Below are positions 7,741 through 16,667 of a stretch of 64,000 bases of DNA, one piece after another. Below the pieces are notes generated by a model. The model was not told where the DNA came from, ran no database searches, and saw nothing but the letters and a program-made list of their open reading frames with translations. Positions within the stretch are counted from its first letter, which is position 1. Each line of letters begins with the position of its first letter. The DNA is taken from contig NZ_CAKZHY010000123.1 in assembly GCF_936928535.1 (NCBI RefSeq), forward strand, positions 1 through 64,000, given 5' to 3'. The position numbers and the translations under genes were made by a program. The DNA comes from an uncultured Bradyrhizobium sp. GTDB taxonomy: Bacteria; Pseudomonadota; Alphaproteobacteria; Rhizobiales; Xanthobacteraceae.

Positions 7741-9540
7741 ATGACCGCCTTGTCGAAAAAGCCCGCGGCGATCCGCGTGGTTCTGCCCTTCGTGTTCCGC
7801 CACTGGCTGAAGCAGCCGAGGCGCACGCTCGCCATCGCCGTTGGTCTGCTAGGCGCGACCGTCGCCGACCTGTTCATGCCGGTGTTCTCAGGACATCTGG
7901 TCGATGCGCTGACGCGCGGGCGATCCGATCCCGAGGCACGTCACGCCGCGCTTGTGGCGCTGGGCGGTATCGTCGTGCTCGGCGCGGCGTCGATGGTGTT
8001 GCGCCTCGGCGGCCTGCAGGTGATCGTGCCGTTCACGCTGAAGATCATGTCCGACGTGGCGGAGGATGCCTTCCTGCGCGTGCAGCGCTTCTCGACCGAC
8101 TGGCATGCCAATTCCTTCGCCGGCTCGACCGTACGCAAGGTCACGCGCGGCATGTGGGCGCTGGACCTGCTCAACGACACCATCCTGCTGGCGCTGCTGC
8201 CGTCGTTCTCGGTGCTGATCGGATCGATGATCCTGCTCGGCGTGCACTGGGCCTCGCTCGGCGCGGTGATCGCGCTCGGCGCGGCCGTCTATGTCACCAT
8301 CACGGTGCTGTTCTCGACGCGCTACATCGCGCCGGCCGCGCGCGTCTCCAATGCCTGGGACACCAAGGTCGGCGGCACGCTGGCGGACGCGCTGACCTGT
8401 AATGCGGTGGTGAAGTCGTTCGGCGCGGAAATGCGCGAGGATGCGCGCCTTGCCCGCGTCATCAAGCGCTGGCGCACGCGCGTGCGGCGCACCTGGTTCC
8501 GCTACAACTACACGGCCATGTCGCAGCTCTCGCTGCTGCTGTGCCTGCGTGCGTCCGTGATCGGCGGCTCGGTGCTGCTGTGGATGTCGGGCCGCGCCTC
8601 ACCCGGCGACGTCACCTATGTGCTGACCAGCTACTACGTGATCCACGCTTACCTGCGGGATGTCGGCATGCACATCAACAACCTCCAGCGTTCGGTCAAC
8701 GACATGGAGGAACTGGTGGCGATCCATGACGAGCCGATCGGAATCGCGGATGCCGAGGACGCCCGGCCGATTGCGATCGAGGGCGGTGAGATCGTGTTCG
8801 ACGACGTCACGTTCCATTACGGTGGCCATCGCGCGCCGCTGTATGACGGGTTGTCGCTGAAGATCCGCGCCGGCGAACGGGTCGGCCTCGTCGGCCGCTC
8901 CGGCTCCGGCAAGACCACCTTCGTCAAGCTGGTGCAGCGGCTCTACGACGTCACCGATGGACGCGTGCTGATCGACGGGCAGGATATCGCGATGGCGACG
9001 CAGCAATCGCTGCGCAGCCAGATCGCGATCGTGCAGCAGGAGCCGATCCTGTTTCACCGCACGCTCGCCGAGAACATCGCCTATGGCCGGCCCGGCGCCG
9101 GCCTTGAGGCGATCGAGCAGGCGGCGCGGCTGGCCAATGCGCACGACTTCATCCTGCGCCTGCCGAAGGGCTACGGCACGCTGGTGGGTGAACGCGGCGT
9201 CAAACTGTCGGGCGGCGAGCGGCAGCGCGTGGCGCTGGCGCGCGCCTTCCTGGCGGATGCGCCGGTGCTGATCCTGGACGAGGCGACCTCGAGCCTCGAT
9301 TCGGAATCGGAGGCGCTGATCCAGCAGGCGATGGAGCGGCTGATGAAGGGCCGCACCTCGATTGTGATCGCGCATCGTCTGTCGACGGTGAGGAGCCTCG
9401 ATCGGATCCTGGTGTTCGACCGCGGCGAGATCGTCGAGCAGGGCACGCATGCCATGCTCGCGGGCAAGCCTGGCGGCATTTATCGCAGCCTGTTCGAGCG
9501 CCAGGTGGTGGAGCTCGGGCATATCGCAGCAGCGGAGTGA
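7741..9540 (+). CDS. ABC exporter, fused permease and ATPase
   Basis: The 599-residue protein joins a six-helix exporter membrane domain (about 25-320) to one ATPase domain. The ATPase shows Walker A GRSGSGKTT (about 385-393), Q-loop in IVQQEPILF, signature LSGGERQ (about 489), Walker B VLILDEATSSLD (about 508-519) and the switch His in VIAHRLST. It should work as a homodimer or with a partner half-transporter, exporting a lipid, peptide or drug; the substrate cannot be told. I chose the ATG at 7741 because residues upstream of it (from 7693) do not look like exporter sequence, though neither start has a clear ribosome-binding site. A MATE pump gene follows 55 bases later. Confidence 0.9.
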   Translation: MTALSKKPAAIRVVLPFVFRHWLKQPRRTLAIAVGLLGATVADLFMPVFSGHLVDALTRGRSDPEARHAALVALGGIVVLGAASMVLRLGGLQVIVPFTLKIMSDVAEDAFLRVQRFSTDWHANSFAGSTVRKVTRGMWALDLLNDTILLALLPSFSVLIGSMILLGVHWASLGAVIALGAAVYVTITVLFSTRYIAPAARVSNAWDTKVGGTLADALTCNAVVKSFGAEMREDARLARVIKRWRTRVRRTWFRYNYTAMSQLSLLLCLRASVIGGSVLLWMSGRASPGDVTYVLTSYYVIHAYLRDVGMHINNLQRSVNDMEELVAIHDEPIGIADAEDARPIAIEGGEIVFDDVTFHYGGHRAPLYDGLSLKIRAGERVGLVGRSGSGKTTFVKLVQRLYDVTDGRVLIDGQDIAMATQQSLRSQIAIVQQEPILFHRTLAENIAYGRPGAGLEAIEQAARLANAHDFILRLPKGYGTLVGERGVKLSGGERQRVALARAFLADAPVLILDEATSSLDSESEALIQQAMERLMKGRTSIVIAHRLSTVRSLDRILVFDRGEIVEQGTHAMLAGKPGGIYRSLFERQVVELGHIAAAE

Positions 9541-9595
9541 GGCGTAGGGCGGCGGGGCGGCGGTCCCGCCGTCACCTCGCCAAGGGTGAAATGAG

Positions 9596-10999
9596 ATGAA
9601 GGACCTGACACGCGGCTCCATCGTGAGCCACATATTGACCATGGCGCCACCGATCGTGGTGGGCATGATCACGATCATGATCTGCCAACTCGTCGACCTG
9701 TACTTCGTGTCCGGGCTCGGCGATGCCGCTGTTGCGGGCGTCGCCGCGGCCGGTAACGCCGGCTTCCTCGTCAACGGGCTGATGCAGATGCTCGGCGTCG
9801 GCACCGTGGCGCTGATCGCGCACGCCGTGGGCCGCAAGGATCGCGACGATGCCAATATTGTCTTCAACCAGTCGGTCGTGCTGTCGGTGCTGCTGGGGCT
9901 GTTGACGTTGCTCGGCGGCTTTATGCTGGCGCGCTCTTATATGCGCACGGTCGCTGTCGATGCGGCCACGATCGAGGCCGGCACCACCTATTTCCTCTGG
10001 TTCATGCCCGCGCTTGCGCTGCAATTCATCACGCAGGTAATGGGCGCGGCACTGCGGGCCACCGGCATCGTGCGGCCGAGCATGCTGGTGCAGGTGCTCG
10101 CCGTGCTCCTCAACATCGCGCTGGCGCCGGTCCTGATCACGGGGTGGGGCACTGGGCATGCGTTCGGTGTCGCCGGAGCGGGCCTCGCAAGCTCGATCGC
10201 CGTGTTCATCGGCGTGCTGATGCTGTTCGCCTACTTTCACAGGCTGGAGCGCTATGTCGCCTTCCATCCGGCGCAATGGCGTCCACGGTTGCGGGAATGG
10301 AAACGGATCCTCAATGTCGGCCTGCCCGCCGGCGGCGAGTTCGCGATGATCTTCATCTTCATGGCGGCAATTTACTACGTGCTGCGCGATCTCGGTCCGG
10401 CGGCCCAGGCGGGCTTTGGCATCGGCACGCGTGTCATCGGCTTGATCCAGATGCCGGCTCTGGCCGTCTCCCTCGCCGCAGGGCCGATTGCCGGCCAGAA
10501 TTTCGGTGCGGGCAATTACGAGAGGGTGCGTGAGACCTTCGTCAGGGCGGCGCTGATCGCGACGGCCGTGATGATCACGCTCACGATTTTCGTGCAGCTC
10601 GCTCCCGGATTGCTGCTCGCCGGCTTCTCGAATGACCCGGAGACGATGAGCGTTGCGCTGCTGTTTCTGAAGATGATCTCGCTGAACATGGTGGCGCAGG
10701 GATTCATCTTCGTCTGCTCCAGCATGTTCCAGGGCCTCGGCAATACCAAGCCGGTGTTATGGAGTTCGGCGACGCGCGTCCTCACTTATTCGCTGCCGGC
10801 GATCTGGCTCTCGACACGGCCGGGCTTCCGGATCGAATATGTCTGGTACATATCGAATGCGGCGACGACGCTCCAGGCCGTCCAGAGCGTGTGGTTGCTG
10901 CGCCGCGAGTTCAGGAAGCGGCTGGTGACGCCAAAGGAGAAAGCTGCAGAGCCGGCGAGTCCGGAGCCCGTCCAGCCTCTGGCGCGCGAGCCTGCATAG
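9596..10999 (+). CDS. MATE-family multidrug/Na+ or H+ antiporter
   Basis: The 467-residue protein has the 12-helix pattern of MatE transporters, with two similar halves. The first half starts MAPPIVVGMITIMICQLVDL and the second begins near residue 240 with LNVGLPAGGEFAMIFIF. MATE proteins expel cationic drugs or metabolites in exchange for Na+ or H+. A purine-rich AAGGGTG lies upstream of the ATG. The C-terminal 35 residues are a polar Pro/Glu-rich tail. It probably shares a transcript with the ABC exporter upstream, which would make this an export-gene stretch. Confidence 0.88.
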   Translation: MKDLTRGSIVSHILTMAPPIVVGMITIMICQLVDLYFVSGLGDAAVAGVAAAGNAGFLVNGLMQMLGVGTVALIAHAVGRKDRDDANIVFNQSVVLSVLLGLLTLLGGFMLARSYMRTVAVDAATIEAGTTYFLWFMPALALQFITQVMGAALRATGIVRPSMLVQVLAVLLNIALAPVLITGWGTGHAFGVAGAGLASSIAVFIGVLMLFAYFHRLERYVAFHPAQWRPRLREWKRILNVGLPAGGEFAMIFIFMAAIYYVLRDLGPAAQAGFGIGTRVIGLIQMPALAVSLAAGPIAGQNFGAGNYERVRETFVRAALIATAVMITLTIFVQLAPGLLLAGFSNDPETMSVALLFLKMISLNMVAQGFIFVCSSMFQGLGNTKPVLWSSATRVLTYSLPAIWLSTRPGFRIEYVWYISNAATTLQAVQSVWLLRREFRKRLVTPKEKAAEPASPEPVQPLAREPA

Positions 11000-11071
11000 C
11001 GACGGCTTGTTCGATCCCCGCAGCTCCGGCTAACTTGCCGGGCTGCGGGGATGGAGCTGTCGAAGGGGCGA

Positions 11072-12349
11072 ATGGACGGAGTGGCGAACCACGGGTGGCC
11101 GGCGAGGTGGCTCTCGGCGATCTGGGCGGCGCGCTACCGCACGCCGGCTCGCTTCGTCGCGCTGATCGCGCTGCTCCTGCCGTGGACGACGACCGGGACG
11201 ACGTTCGCGCTGATCCCCTGGTTGATTGCCTTCGCGTTCCTCGATCTACGCGACTTGCCGCGCTCGCTGCTGCGCCCGGTCTGCCTGCTGCCGATCGCGC
11301 TGGCGGTGCTCGCGCTTGTCGGCATGCTCTGGTCGGATGCCCCGTGGCCCGACAGAATTCATGCTATCGGGCCACCGTTGAAGCTCCTGGCGATCCCGCT
11401 TCTGATCTACCAGTTCGAGCGTTGGCCCTACGGCGTGTGGGTGTTCGCGGCCTTTCTTGGATCCTGCGCGCTGGTCATGTTGGTCTCCTTCGTCGTCGCG
11501 ATCGATCCCGATTTGTCGCTGAAGCTCTATCTGTCGCGCGGACCGTACAAGGTCGAAAGCGGGGTCGCCGTGCGCAACTATATCGACCAGAGCCAGGAGT
11601 TCGGGCTCTGCGCGATTGCGTTGATCTACCCGATCGTGACGCTGTTTCGCCAGGGACGCGCGCGCGTTGCGATGGTGCTTGCGGTCATCGCGATCGGCTT
11701 TCTCGCCAACATGATGTTCGTCGTGGTTTCGCGCACGGCGCTCGTGACGCTGCCGATCCTGATAGCGTTGTTTGCGCTGCTGCATCTGCGGTGGCGCACC
11801 GTCTTGCTTGCCGCGGGCGCGATGGCGTTGCTGGCCGTCTCACTCTGGGCGGTCTCGCCGCATCTGCGTGCGACCATCGCAAAGTTCGGCAGCGACTACG
11901 AGGACAGCGCTAACCATGCGGTCAGCGGCATGGGCTCACGTCTGGAGTACTGGCGGAAATCCCTTGGCTTCATCGCGGACGCGCCGCTGCTCGGCCATGG
12001 CACCGGCTCGATCCGTGGCCTGTTCGCCGGTGCTGCTGCGGATGCGGAGGTCGATCCGCTGCGCGGCGAGATCGTCAGCAATCCGCACAACCAGACGCTG
12101 AGCGTTGCGGTGCAGTGGGGCGTGGTGGGAGTCCTGGTTCTCTATGCGCTATGGTTTGCGCATTTGCTGATGTTCCGCGGCGAGGGGCTGGCATGCTGGA
12201 TCGGGCTGCTGGTCGTGGTGCAGAACATGCTGTCCTCGCTGCTCAACACCCATCTGTTCGACTTCACGCCAGGGTGGATCTACGTGCTCGGCGTCGGCGT
12301 TGCCGGCGGCATGGCGCTCGCGGCGAGGCGGCCGGATACGCGGGAATGA
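11072..12349 (+). CDS. O-antigen ligase/Wzy_C-family membrane protein
   Basis: The product (425 residues from the ATG at 11072, or 432 from 11051) has about ten hydrophobic segments. It carries the large periplasmic loop typical of WaaL and Wzy proteins, with SRLEYWRKSL and the conserved NPHNQTLSVAVQWGVVGV stretch whose His is important in the family. Such proteins attach or polymerise O-antigen or other glycans on lipid carriers at the periplasmic face. GAAGGGG lies just before the second ATG, so I prefer 11072. The FkbM-type methyltransferase gene convergent with it also belongs to the polysaccharide-modification world. Confidence 0.8.
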   Translation: MDGVANHGWPARWLSAIWAARYRTPARFVALIALLLPWTTTGTTFALIPWLIAFAFLDLRDLPRSLLRPVCLLPIALAVLALVGMLWSDAPWPDRIHAIGPPLKLLAIPLLIYQFERWPYGVWVFAAFLGSCALVMLVSFVVAIDPDLSLKLYLSRGPYKVESGVAVRNYIDQSQEFGLCAIALIYPIVTLFRQGRARVAMVLAVIAIGFLANMMFVVVSRTALVTLPILIALFALLHLRWRTVLLAAGAMALLAVSLWAVSPHLRATIAKFGSDYEDSANHAVSGMGSRLEYWRKSLGFIADAPLLGHGTGSIRGLFAGAAADAEVDPLRGEIVSNPHNQTLSVAVQWGVVGVLVLYALWFAHLLMFRGEGLACWIGLLVVVQNMLSSLLNTHLFDFTPGWIYVLGVGVAGGMALAARRPDTRE

Positions 12350-12352
12350 GGG

Positions 12353-13107
12353 CTACGCGCGCTGCTTTCGGAAAATGAAATTGTTGCAATAGTCCTTGCG
12401 CTTCCAGAACCATTCGCCGTCCTGCCGCTGGTGTATCGCCGCATCGAATGCGGAGACCGGCAGCAGCCGGTGCCGGCATACGAAATGTCCCTCGTAGCCG
12501 AGGCTCTCGAGAAAGGCGAAGACGTCCCCAACATGGCCGTGCAGAAGATGGCGGTTCTCGCATTCGAAAACCAGCAGCGGACCATTCCTGCGCAGAATCC
12601 GCTCAGCTCCCTCAGCACAGCGAGCTCGGCGCCCTCGACGTCGATCTTGAGCAGCGCCACCCGCTGGGTCGTCGTGAAGTAATCGTCCAGCGCGATGGCC
12701 GGCACCGACAGCACCTCAAAACTGTTAGCCTTCGCCTCCTTGTGGCAGAGCGATGCACCGGGGCCATGCCCTTCCGGCACGTACAAATCCTGCGCGCCGG
12801 AATGGGAATAGGCCGCCTTGGCCTCAACAGTCACATTCGCGAGGCCGAACAGATCGCACAGGCGCGCGAGGTTGCGCGCGAGTTCCGGTTGCGGTTCGAA
12901 GGCGACCACCCGGCCGTCGCCGACCCAGCGCGACAGCCAGTAGATGAAGCTGCCTTTGTTCGCGCCGATGTCGCAGGCGATGTCGCCTGGCCTCAGATGC
13001 CTGCGAATGACGGCCAGCTCGGTTCTCTCGTCGCGCAGCCGTGCCTTCAACGCGCGCACCAGAAATCTGGCGCTAGCATCCGCAGATCTGGCACGCAAAA
13101 TCGGCAT
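12353..13107 (-). pseudogene. FkbM-family methyltransferase with a one-base frameshift
   Basis: Starting at the ATG at 13105-13107 (AGGAAA upstream), the frame encodes an FkbM methyltransferase. The SAM-binding region CDIGANKGSFIYWLSRWVGD, FEPQPELARNLARL and LLKIDVEGAELAVLR are all present. After this the frame turns to nonsense. Shifting by one base at 12609-12611 restores a clean continuation, AERILRRNGPLLVFECENRH onwards to a stop at 12353-12355, ending CNNFIFRKQRA. Restored, the protein has about 251 residues. The junction reads AGGGAGCT where AGGGGAGCT would give the expected Arg-Gly-Ala-Glu, so one G of a run is missing. FkbM enzymes O-methylate sugars or similar substrates. The gene is either inactivated, phase-variable or misread. 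Confidence 0.85.
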
Positions 13108-13202
13108 CGGACAATATTTCCTGTGGCGAGGGTCGGCTTGACCTCGCCCAATGCGAATCTGTTCGAATGGCTTTGCTGGCGCCTGAATCGCCCGCAATTT
13201 GG

Positions 13203-13220
13203 TTGACGACGGATCGTCAA
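13203..13220. promoter_or_regulatory. Small inverted repeat between minus-strand genes
   Basis: TTGACGA-N4-TCGTCAA is a perfect 7-base inverted repeat lying upstream of the FkbM gene and downstream of the permease gene. It could be an operator for the FkbM gene or a weak terminator; there is no T-run. Confidence 0.3.
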
Positions 13221-13309
13221 TATCAAGCAGTCAGCAAACGTAGCCCGGAAACGAGCGTGCCGTAAACGGCCTTGCGCGATCGCCGCGACCTTCGCGCCGA
13301 TCCCGCGTC

Positions 13310-14056
13310 CTAGAACGCGCCGATGCTGTTCCAGACTAGCGTCGCGCCCGACAGGAACAGCAGACCGAGCACGACATCGCCAAAATGCTTGTCGCTGAGG
13401 GCGTGATAGACGCGCGCGCCCAGCCATGCGCCGATCAGCGTGCCCGGGAATGCGACCATCGCGAGCCAGACCACCTTGAACGCGACTAGGCCCGAGGCCG
13501 TCTGCAATACCAGCGCGGTCGCAAGCACCGTGAAATTGAACAGCTGGAAGATGCCCCGCCGTTCGTGCTTGTTCCAGCCGCGGATGTTGGCCCACAGGAT
13601 TGGGAGCGGTCCGGACAGGCCGGCAAGCCCGCCCAGAATGCCGCCGGCAAAGCCGATCACGCCGTCGGCAATGCGGCCCCCGAATGTGACGGCGAACTGC
13701 TTCTTGTTGAGGTACAGTGCGCTCGAGAAGATCAGCAACAGGACGCCAACGCTCAGCTTGAACACCTTTGGGTCGGCGGAGGCGACCAGCGTGGTCCCGA
13801 TCGGCACACCGATCAGCCCGCCGATCAGGAACGGCCACACCAGCGAGAGGTCGAAGCTCTTCCACATCGATGGCAGCGTCGAGGTCTGCGCGATCACCGA
13901 GCAGATCAGCACCAAGGGCACCGCGAGCGAGGGCGGCAGCACGTAGAGCCAGATGCCGAGCGCCATCAGCGCGGTGCCGAACCCGGCCAGCCCCGAGACG
14001 AAACCGCCGGCCAGCGCGCCGAACAAGAGTAGCGCGTAAGTGAACGTTTCCACCAA
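13310..14056 (-). CDS. TauE/SafE-family membrane permease
   Basis: The 248-residue protein has about eight hydrophobic segments in two halves. Each half contains the family's glycine-rich signature: GGFVSGLAGFGTALMALGIW near residues 18-37 and GFAGGILGGLAGLSGPLPIL near 134-153. TauE/SafE proteins are thought to move sulfonates, sulfite or other organic anions across the inner membrane. No sulfur-metabolism gene lies nearby to support a particular substrate. The gene stands alone on the minus strand upstream of the FkbM gene. Confidence 0.88.
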   Translation of the reverse strand: MVETFTYALLLFGALAGGFVSGLAGFGTALMALGIWLYVLPPSLAVPLVLICSVIAQTSTLPSMWKSFDLSLVWPFLIGGLIGVPIGTTLVASADPKVFKLSVGVLLLIFSSALYLNKKQFAVTFGGRIADGVIGFAGGILGGLAGLSGPLPILWANIRGWNKHERRGIFQLFNFTVLATALVLQTASGLVAFKVVWLAMVAFPGTLIGAWLGARVYHALSDKHFGDVVLGLLFLSGATLVWNSIGAF

Positions 14057-14283
14057 TGAATTCCTGTCGCAAACGGCGAGCCCGAAGCGGTGATCGCCCG
14101 ATGGCGCTTAGCACAGATGCGGCGCGGACGGCCAATTTCAAAAGCCGCACGCAAGCGTGATTCCGAAGGGCGGGCATTTCCGGAAGACGCGCCTACATCA
14201 CGCGCATAGGCAATTCGGGGGAACTGCCGCAAGCCGCTCAGGGCATCGATCGGCCAGTCCAAGTGAGATGATGGAGCACCGTC

Positions 14284-14544
14284 ATGACCCGCACGCGCCT
14301 CGCCGTTGCGGTCGCGCTGTTGTCAGCGGCGAGCCTGATGCCGACATTGGCCCAGGCGCAATTTTCCGAGCCAGCAGCCTATCAGGCCGCAAATCCCGAC
14401 CGCGACGTGTTGAACGGCGGGCAGCTCACGCCGGCGGGGCGTGCGGCCCGCGGAGAACCGGTGGTCTCGAGCGACACCAACGCGGCCTATCCATCGGCCG
14501 TCGCGCCGGTTGGCCGCAGCCGCCATCGCCGTCAGCAGCGTTAG
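14284..14544 (+). CDS. Small secreted protein of unknown function
   Basis: The 86-residue product has a clear signal peptide (MTRTRLAVAVALLSAASLMP, cleaved near Ala-Gln-Ala). The short mature part of about 60 residues is rich in Ala, Pro, Asn and Arg (NGGQLTPAGRAARGE) and ends in a basic tail. There are no cysteines or known motifs. Many rhizobia carry such small exported proteins. The upstream region gives no clear promoter. A second small exported protein is encoded 330 bases downstream. Confidence 0.6.
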   Translation: MTRTRLAVAVALLSAASLMPTLAQAQFSEPAAYQAANPDRDVLNGGQLTPAGRAARGEPVVSSDTNAAYPSAVAPVGRSRHRRQQR

Positions 14545-14687
14545 GTCCGAACAATCTGTCTCGTATCGGCGGGCTCGTGCAGCACAGCCGCGGGCGCGGC
14601 GGTCAATGCCTGCTTGCACGCAACCGTCGCCTGCAATTGTCGGGCATTTTCGAACGACACGCTCAGACAGCCGGCATAGTATTTCAG
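14541..14687 (-). pseudogene. Possible remnant of a MocR-like C-terminus
   Basis: The minus strand encodes a stretch ending LHEPADTRQIVRT then stop. The intact MocR gene at 15212-16603 ends LQRPADTRQIV then stop, and the DNA matches over about 30 bases with a few differences. The preceding residues (CLSVSFENARQLQATVACKQ) roughly track the MocR end but no start codon or upstream domain is present. I read this as a decayed duplicate tail, with low certainty. Confidence 0.25.
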
Positions 14688-14870
14688 GGTCGCGGCTCGA
14701 TGAGCGCAGCCCTGCTGATCCGCAGTCCGAAATTGGACGATGGACAGCGACGATAGGGGCGCCGCGCCCGTGGTGCCACCGATGTGATCAATCGTGAACC
14801 CGTTCCTTGTTGGAACAACTCGACCTGATTCGTATCTGAGCGGGGGCATCCGTCGATTGGAGAGAAAACA
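14545..14870. other. Intergenic region between two small secreted genes
   Basis: About 325 bases contain the possible MocR-tail remnant at their left end. The right end has a ribosome-binding sequence (GGAGAGAA) for the next gene. No other feature is convincing. Confidence 0.4.
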
Positions 14871-15143
14871 ATGCGTATGATCCTGGCTTCGAGCCTTTTG
14901 ATTGCCCTCGCGAGCACTGCGAACGCGGCTACGGTGCATCACACGCACCGGCAGCATGCCATTGTCCGTCCCGATCGCGGGGCCTCAGACCCCGCTTCGG
15001 CTTTTGGCTACGTGCCATCAGGGACGGCGATCTACCCTCGCTCTGCACCGTACGGTGAAAATGGAATGTATCCGGGAGGTTCCCAGGGTTACGCGCCCGG
15101 CGAACGCGAGCAATTTATCGACAGCGTGAGACAAGGTGGCTAG
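14871..15143 (+). CDS. Small secreted protein of unknown function
   Basis: The 90-residue product has a signal peptide (MRMILASSLLIALASTANA) followed by a His/Gly/Tyr/Pro-rich mature part with THRQHAIVRPDRG and GYVPSGTAIYPRS. The ATG is preceded by GGAGAGAA at a good distance. It has no cysteines or recognised domain. Histidines near the new N-terminus might bind metal, but that is a guess. Its neighbour at 14284 is similar in size and style though not clearly homologous. Confidence 0.6.
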   Translation: MRMILASSLLIALASTANAATVHHTHRQHAIVRPDRGASDPASAFGYVPSGTAIYPRSAPYGENGMYPGGSQGYAPGEREQFIDSVRQGG

Positions 15144-15211
15144 CTCGCCCCAGCAAAGCGGATGATCGCCAATCGTTAACGACGGCGCCGCCCGCTGGCG
15201 ACGTCCGTGCC

Positions 15212-16603
15212 TTAGACGATCTGTCTGGTATCGGCGGGTCTCTGCAGCGCGCCGATCAGAATTCGAAGTGCTTGCGTGAGCTCCGCCCGATTGCGCGCGG
15301 CGCCGAGCGACAACCGCGCCGCATTCGGCGGGTTGTCGTCGACCACAAAGGAATCGCTGGCTACGACGGCGAGCCCATCACGCAACAGCTGCGCCGTGAC
15401 ATCGCGGCGACCCAATCCTTCCGGGAACCGCAGCCACAGATGATGTGCGGCGGGCTTGGCCTGGAATTGAAACCCTTTCAACGCGCGCTGCGCCAATTGC
15501 TGGCGGCCGACGGCCTCGCTGCGGATAGCGGTGATGATGCGGTCGGCGACGCCGCTTTCGAGCCAGTGCGTCACCAGCGCAACCATCAACGGTGCGGGCA
15601 TCTGCACGGTCGCCTGCAGATAGCCTCGCATCTGAAGCTGCGCGCCGCTGTCGGGGGCCAGCAGATAGGCAACGCGCAATGCCGGCGCGATGCATTTCGA
15701 CAGTGTCGTCGCAAGATATGTCCGCTCCGGGATCAGGTTGGCGATCGGCGAGGCCGATCGGTCGAGCAGCCCGTAGGCATCATCCTCGATCAGGACTGTA
15801 TCGGCATCGCGGATGATTTTTGCGATCGTGCTGCGCCGCTCCGCGGAGAGCGTTGCCGTGGTCGGATTGTGCAGCGTCGGAATGAGATAGACCGCCTTCG
15901 GCCTGTGCGTGCGGCAGGCCTTCGCCAGCGCATCGGGCAGGATGCCGTCGTCGTCCATGGCAACGCCAATAAGATTGATGCCGAGCTGCGCTGCCGCGGC
16001 CTTGATGCCGGGAAAGGTGAGGGCCTCGGTCAGGACAATGTCGCCCGGTCGTGCAAGGTGCGCGAGCAGGTTGAACAGGATCGTCTGCGCCCCGGGAAAG
16101 ATCACAAGCTTGTCGGCGTGGGCGTGCGGCACGCGCGTGCGCATCCAGCGCGCCGCGACCTCGCGCTCATGCGCGCTGCCGCCCGGCGGCTGGTAGTTCA
16201 GGAACGCGGTCAGGCCCGATTGCGCGCGAAGGGCCTCGAAGCCCGCCATGATGCGCTCGTCGAGCTGCGCCTCGAGCGGATGCGGCGGCACGTTCATCGA
16301 AAGGTCGATCGCGACAGGGTGCGGCAGGTCGACCGTGCGGCGCGCGCTGGTCTCCGACACGAACGATCCTTGGCCGACGCGGGCCTCCATGATGCCGCGG
16401 CGCCGCGCCTCGGTGTAGGCGCGCGTCACGGTGGTGAGGTCAATGCCCAGCGCTTTGGCGAGCGCGCGCTGCGTCGGCAGTTGCTGTCCGCGCACCAGCC
16501 GGCCGGCGGCAATGTCGGCTTCCATGGCCTCGACGATGCGCTGGTAGCGCGGCCCTGACAGCTCCGAGATTGTAGGGGTCCAATCCATGCAATTTTGGTC
16601 CAT
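15212..16603 (-). CDS. MocR-type regulator (GntR helix-turn-helix fused to aminotransferase-like domain)
   Basis: The 463-residue protein begins with a winged helix-turn-helix of the GntR family (about 15-85: PTQRALAKALGIDLTTVTRA). A fold-type I PLP domain follows, with the probable PLP-binding lysine in LATTLSKCIAPALRVAYLLA. Other family landmarks are YQPPGGSAHEREVAARWM, FPGAQTILFNLLAHLARPGD and IEDDAYG. MocR proteins are transcription factors that sense PLP-linked amines or vitamin B6. This gene is divergent from a DUF983 gene, with repeated TGTATGG sites between them. A downstream ATG (16588) is an alternative start. Confidence 0.88.
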   Translation of the reverse strand: MDQNCMDWTPTISELSGPRYQRIVEAMEADIAAGRLVRGQQLPTQRALAKALGIDLTTVTRAYTEARRRGIMEARVGQGSFVSETSARRTVDLPHPVAIDLSMNVPPHPLEAQLDERIMAGFEALRAQSGLTAFLNYQPPGGSAHEREVAARWMRTRVPHAHADKLVIFPGAQTILFNLLAHLARPGDIVLTEALTFPGIKAAAAQLGINLIGVAMDDDGILPDALAKACRTHRPKAVYLIPTLHNPTTATLSAERRSTIAKIIRDADTVLIEDDAYGLLDRSASPIANLIPERTYLATTLSKCIAPALRVAYLLAPDSGAQLQMRGYLQATVQMPAPLMVALVTHWLESGVADRIITAIRSEAVGRQQLAQRALKGFQFQAKPAAHHLWLRFPEGLGRRDVTAQLLRDGLAVVASDSFVVDDNPPNAARLSLGAARNRAELTQALRILIGALQRPADTRQIV

Positions 16604-16613
16604 ATCCTTTGAA

Positions 16614-16641
16614 TGTATGGATACAGGATATTATTGTATGG
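16614..16641. promoter_or_regulatory. Candidate MocR binding sites
   Basis: TGTATGG occurs at 16614-16620 and again at 16635-16641, direct repeats with a 21-base period, two helical turns. The first is also part of TGTAT-N2-ATACA (16614-16625), a perfect inverted repeat. Direct repeats spaced by full turns are typical of MocR operators. The sites sit between the divergent MocR and DUF983 genes. Confidence 0.55.
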
Positions 16642-16667
16642 GTCAGCAAAACGGAAGAGGTGTGGTC

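Noticed and set aside
10759..11913. A 384-codon frame overlapping the MATE and O-antigen ligase genes
   Set aside because: It is out of frame with both, and its translation is Arg/Ala-rich without domains, typical of a shadow in high-GC DNA.
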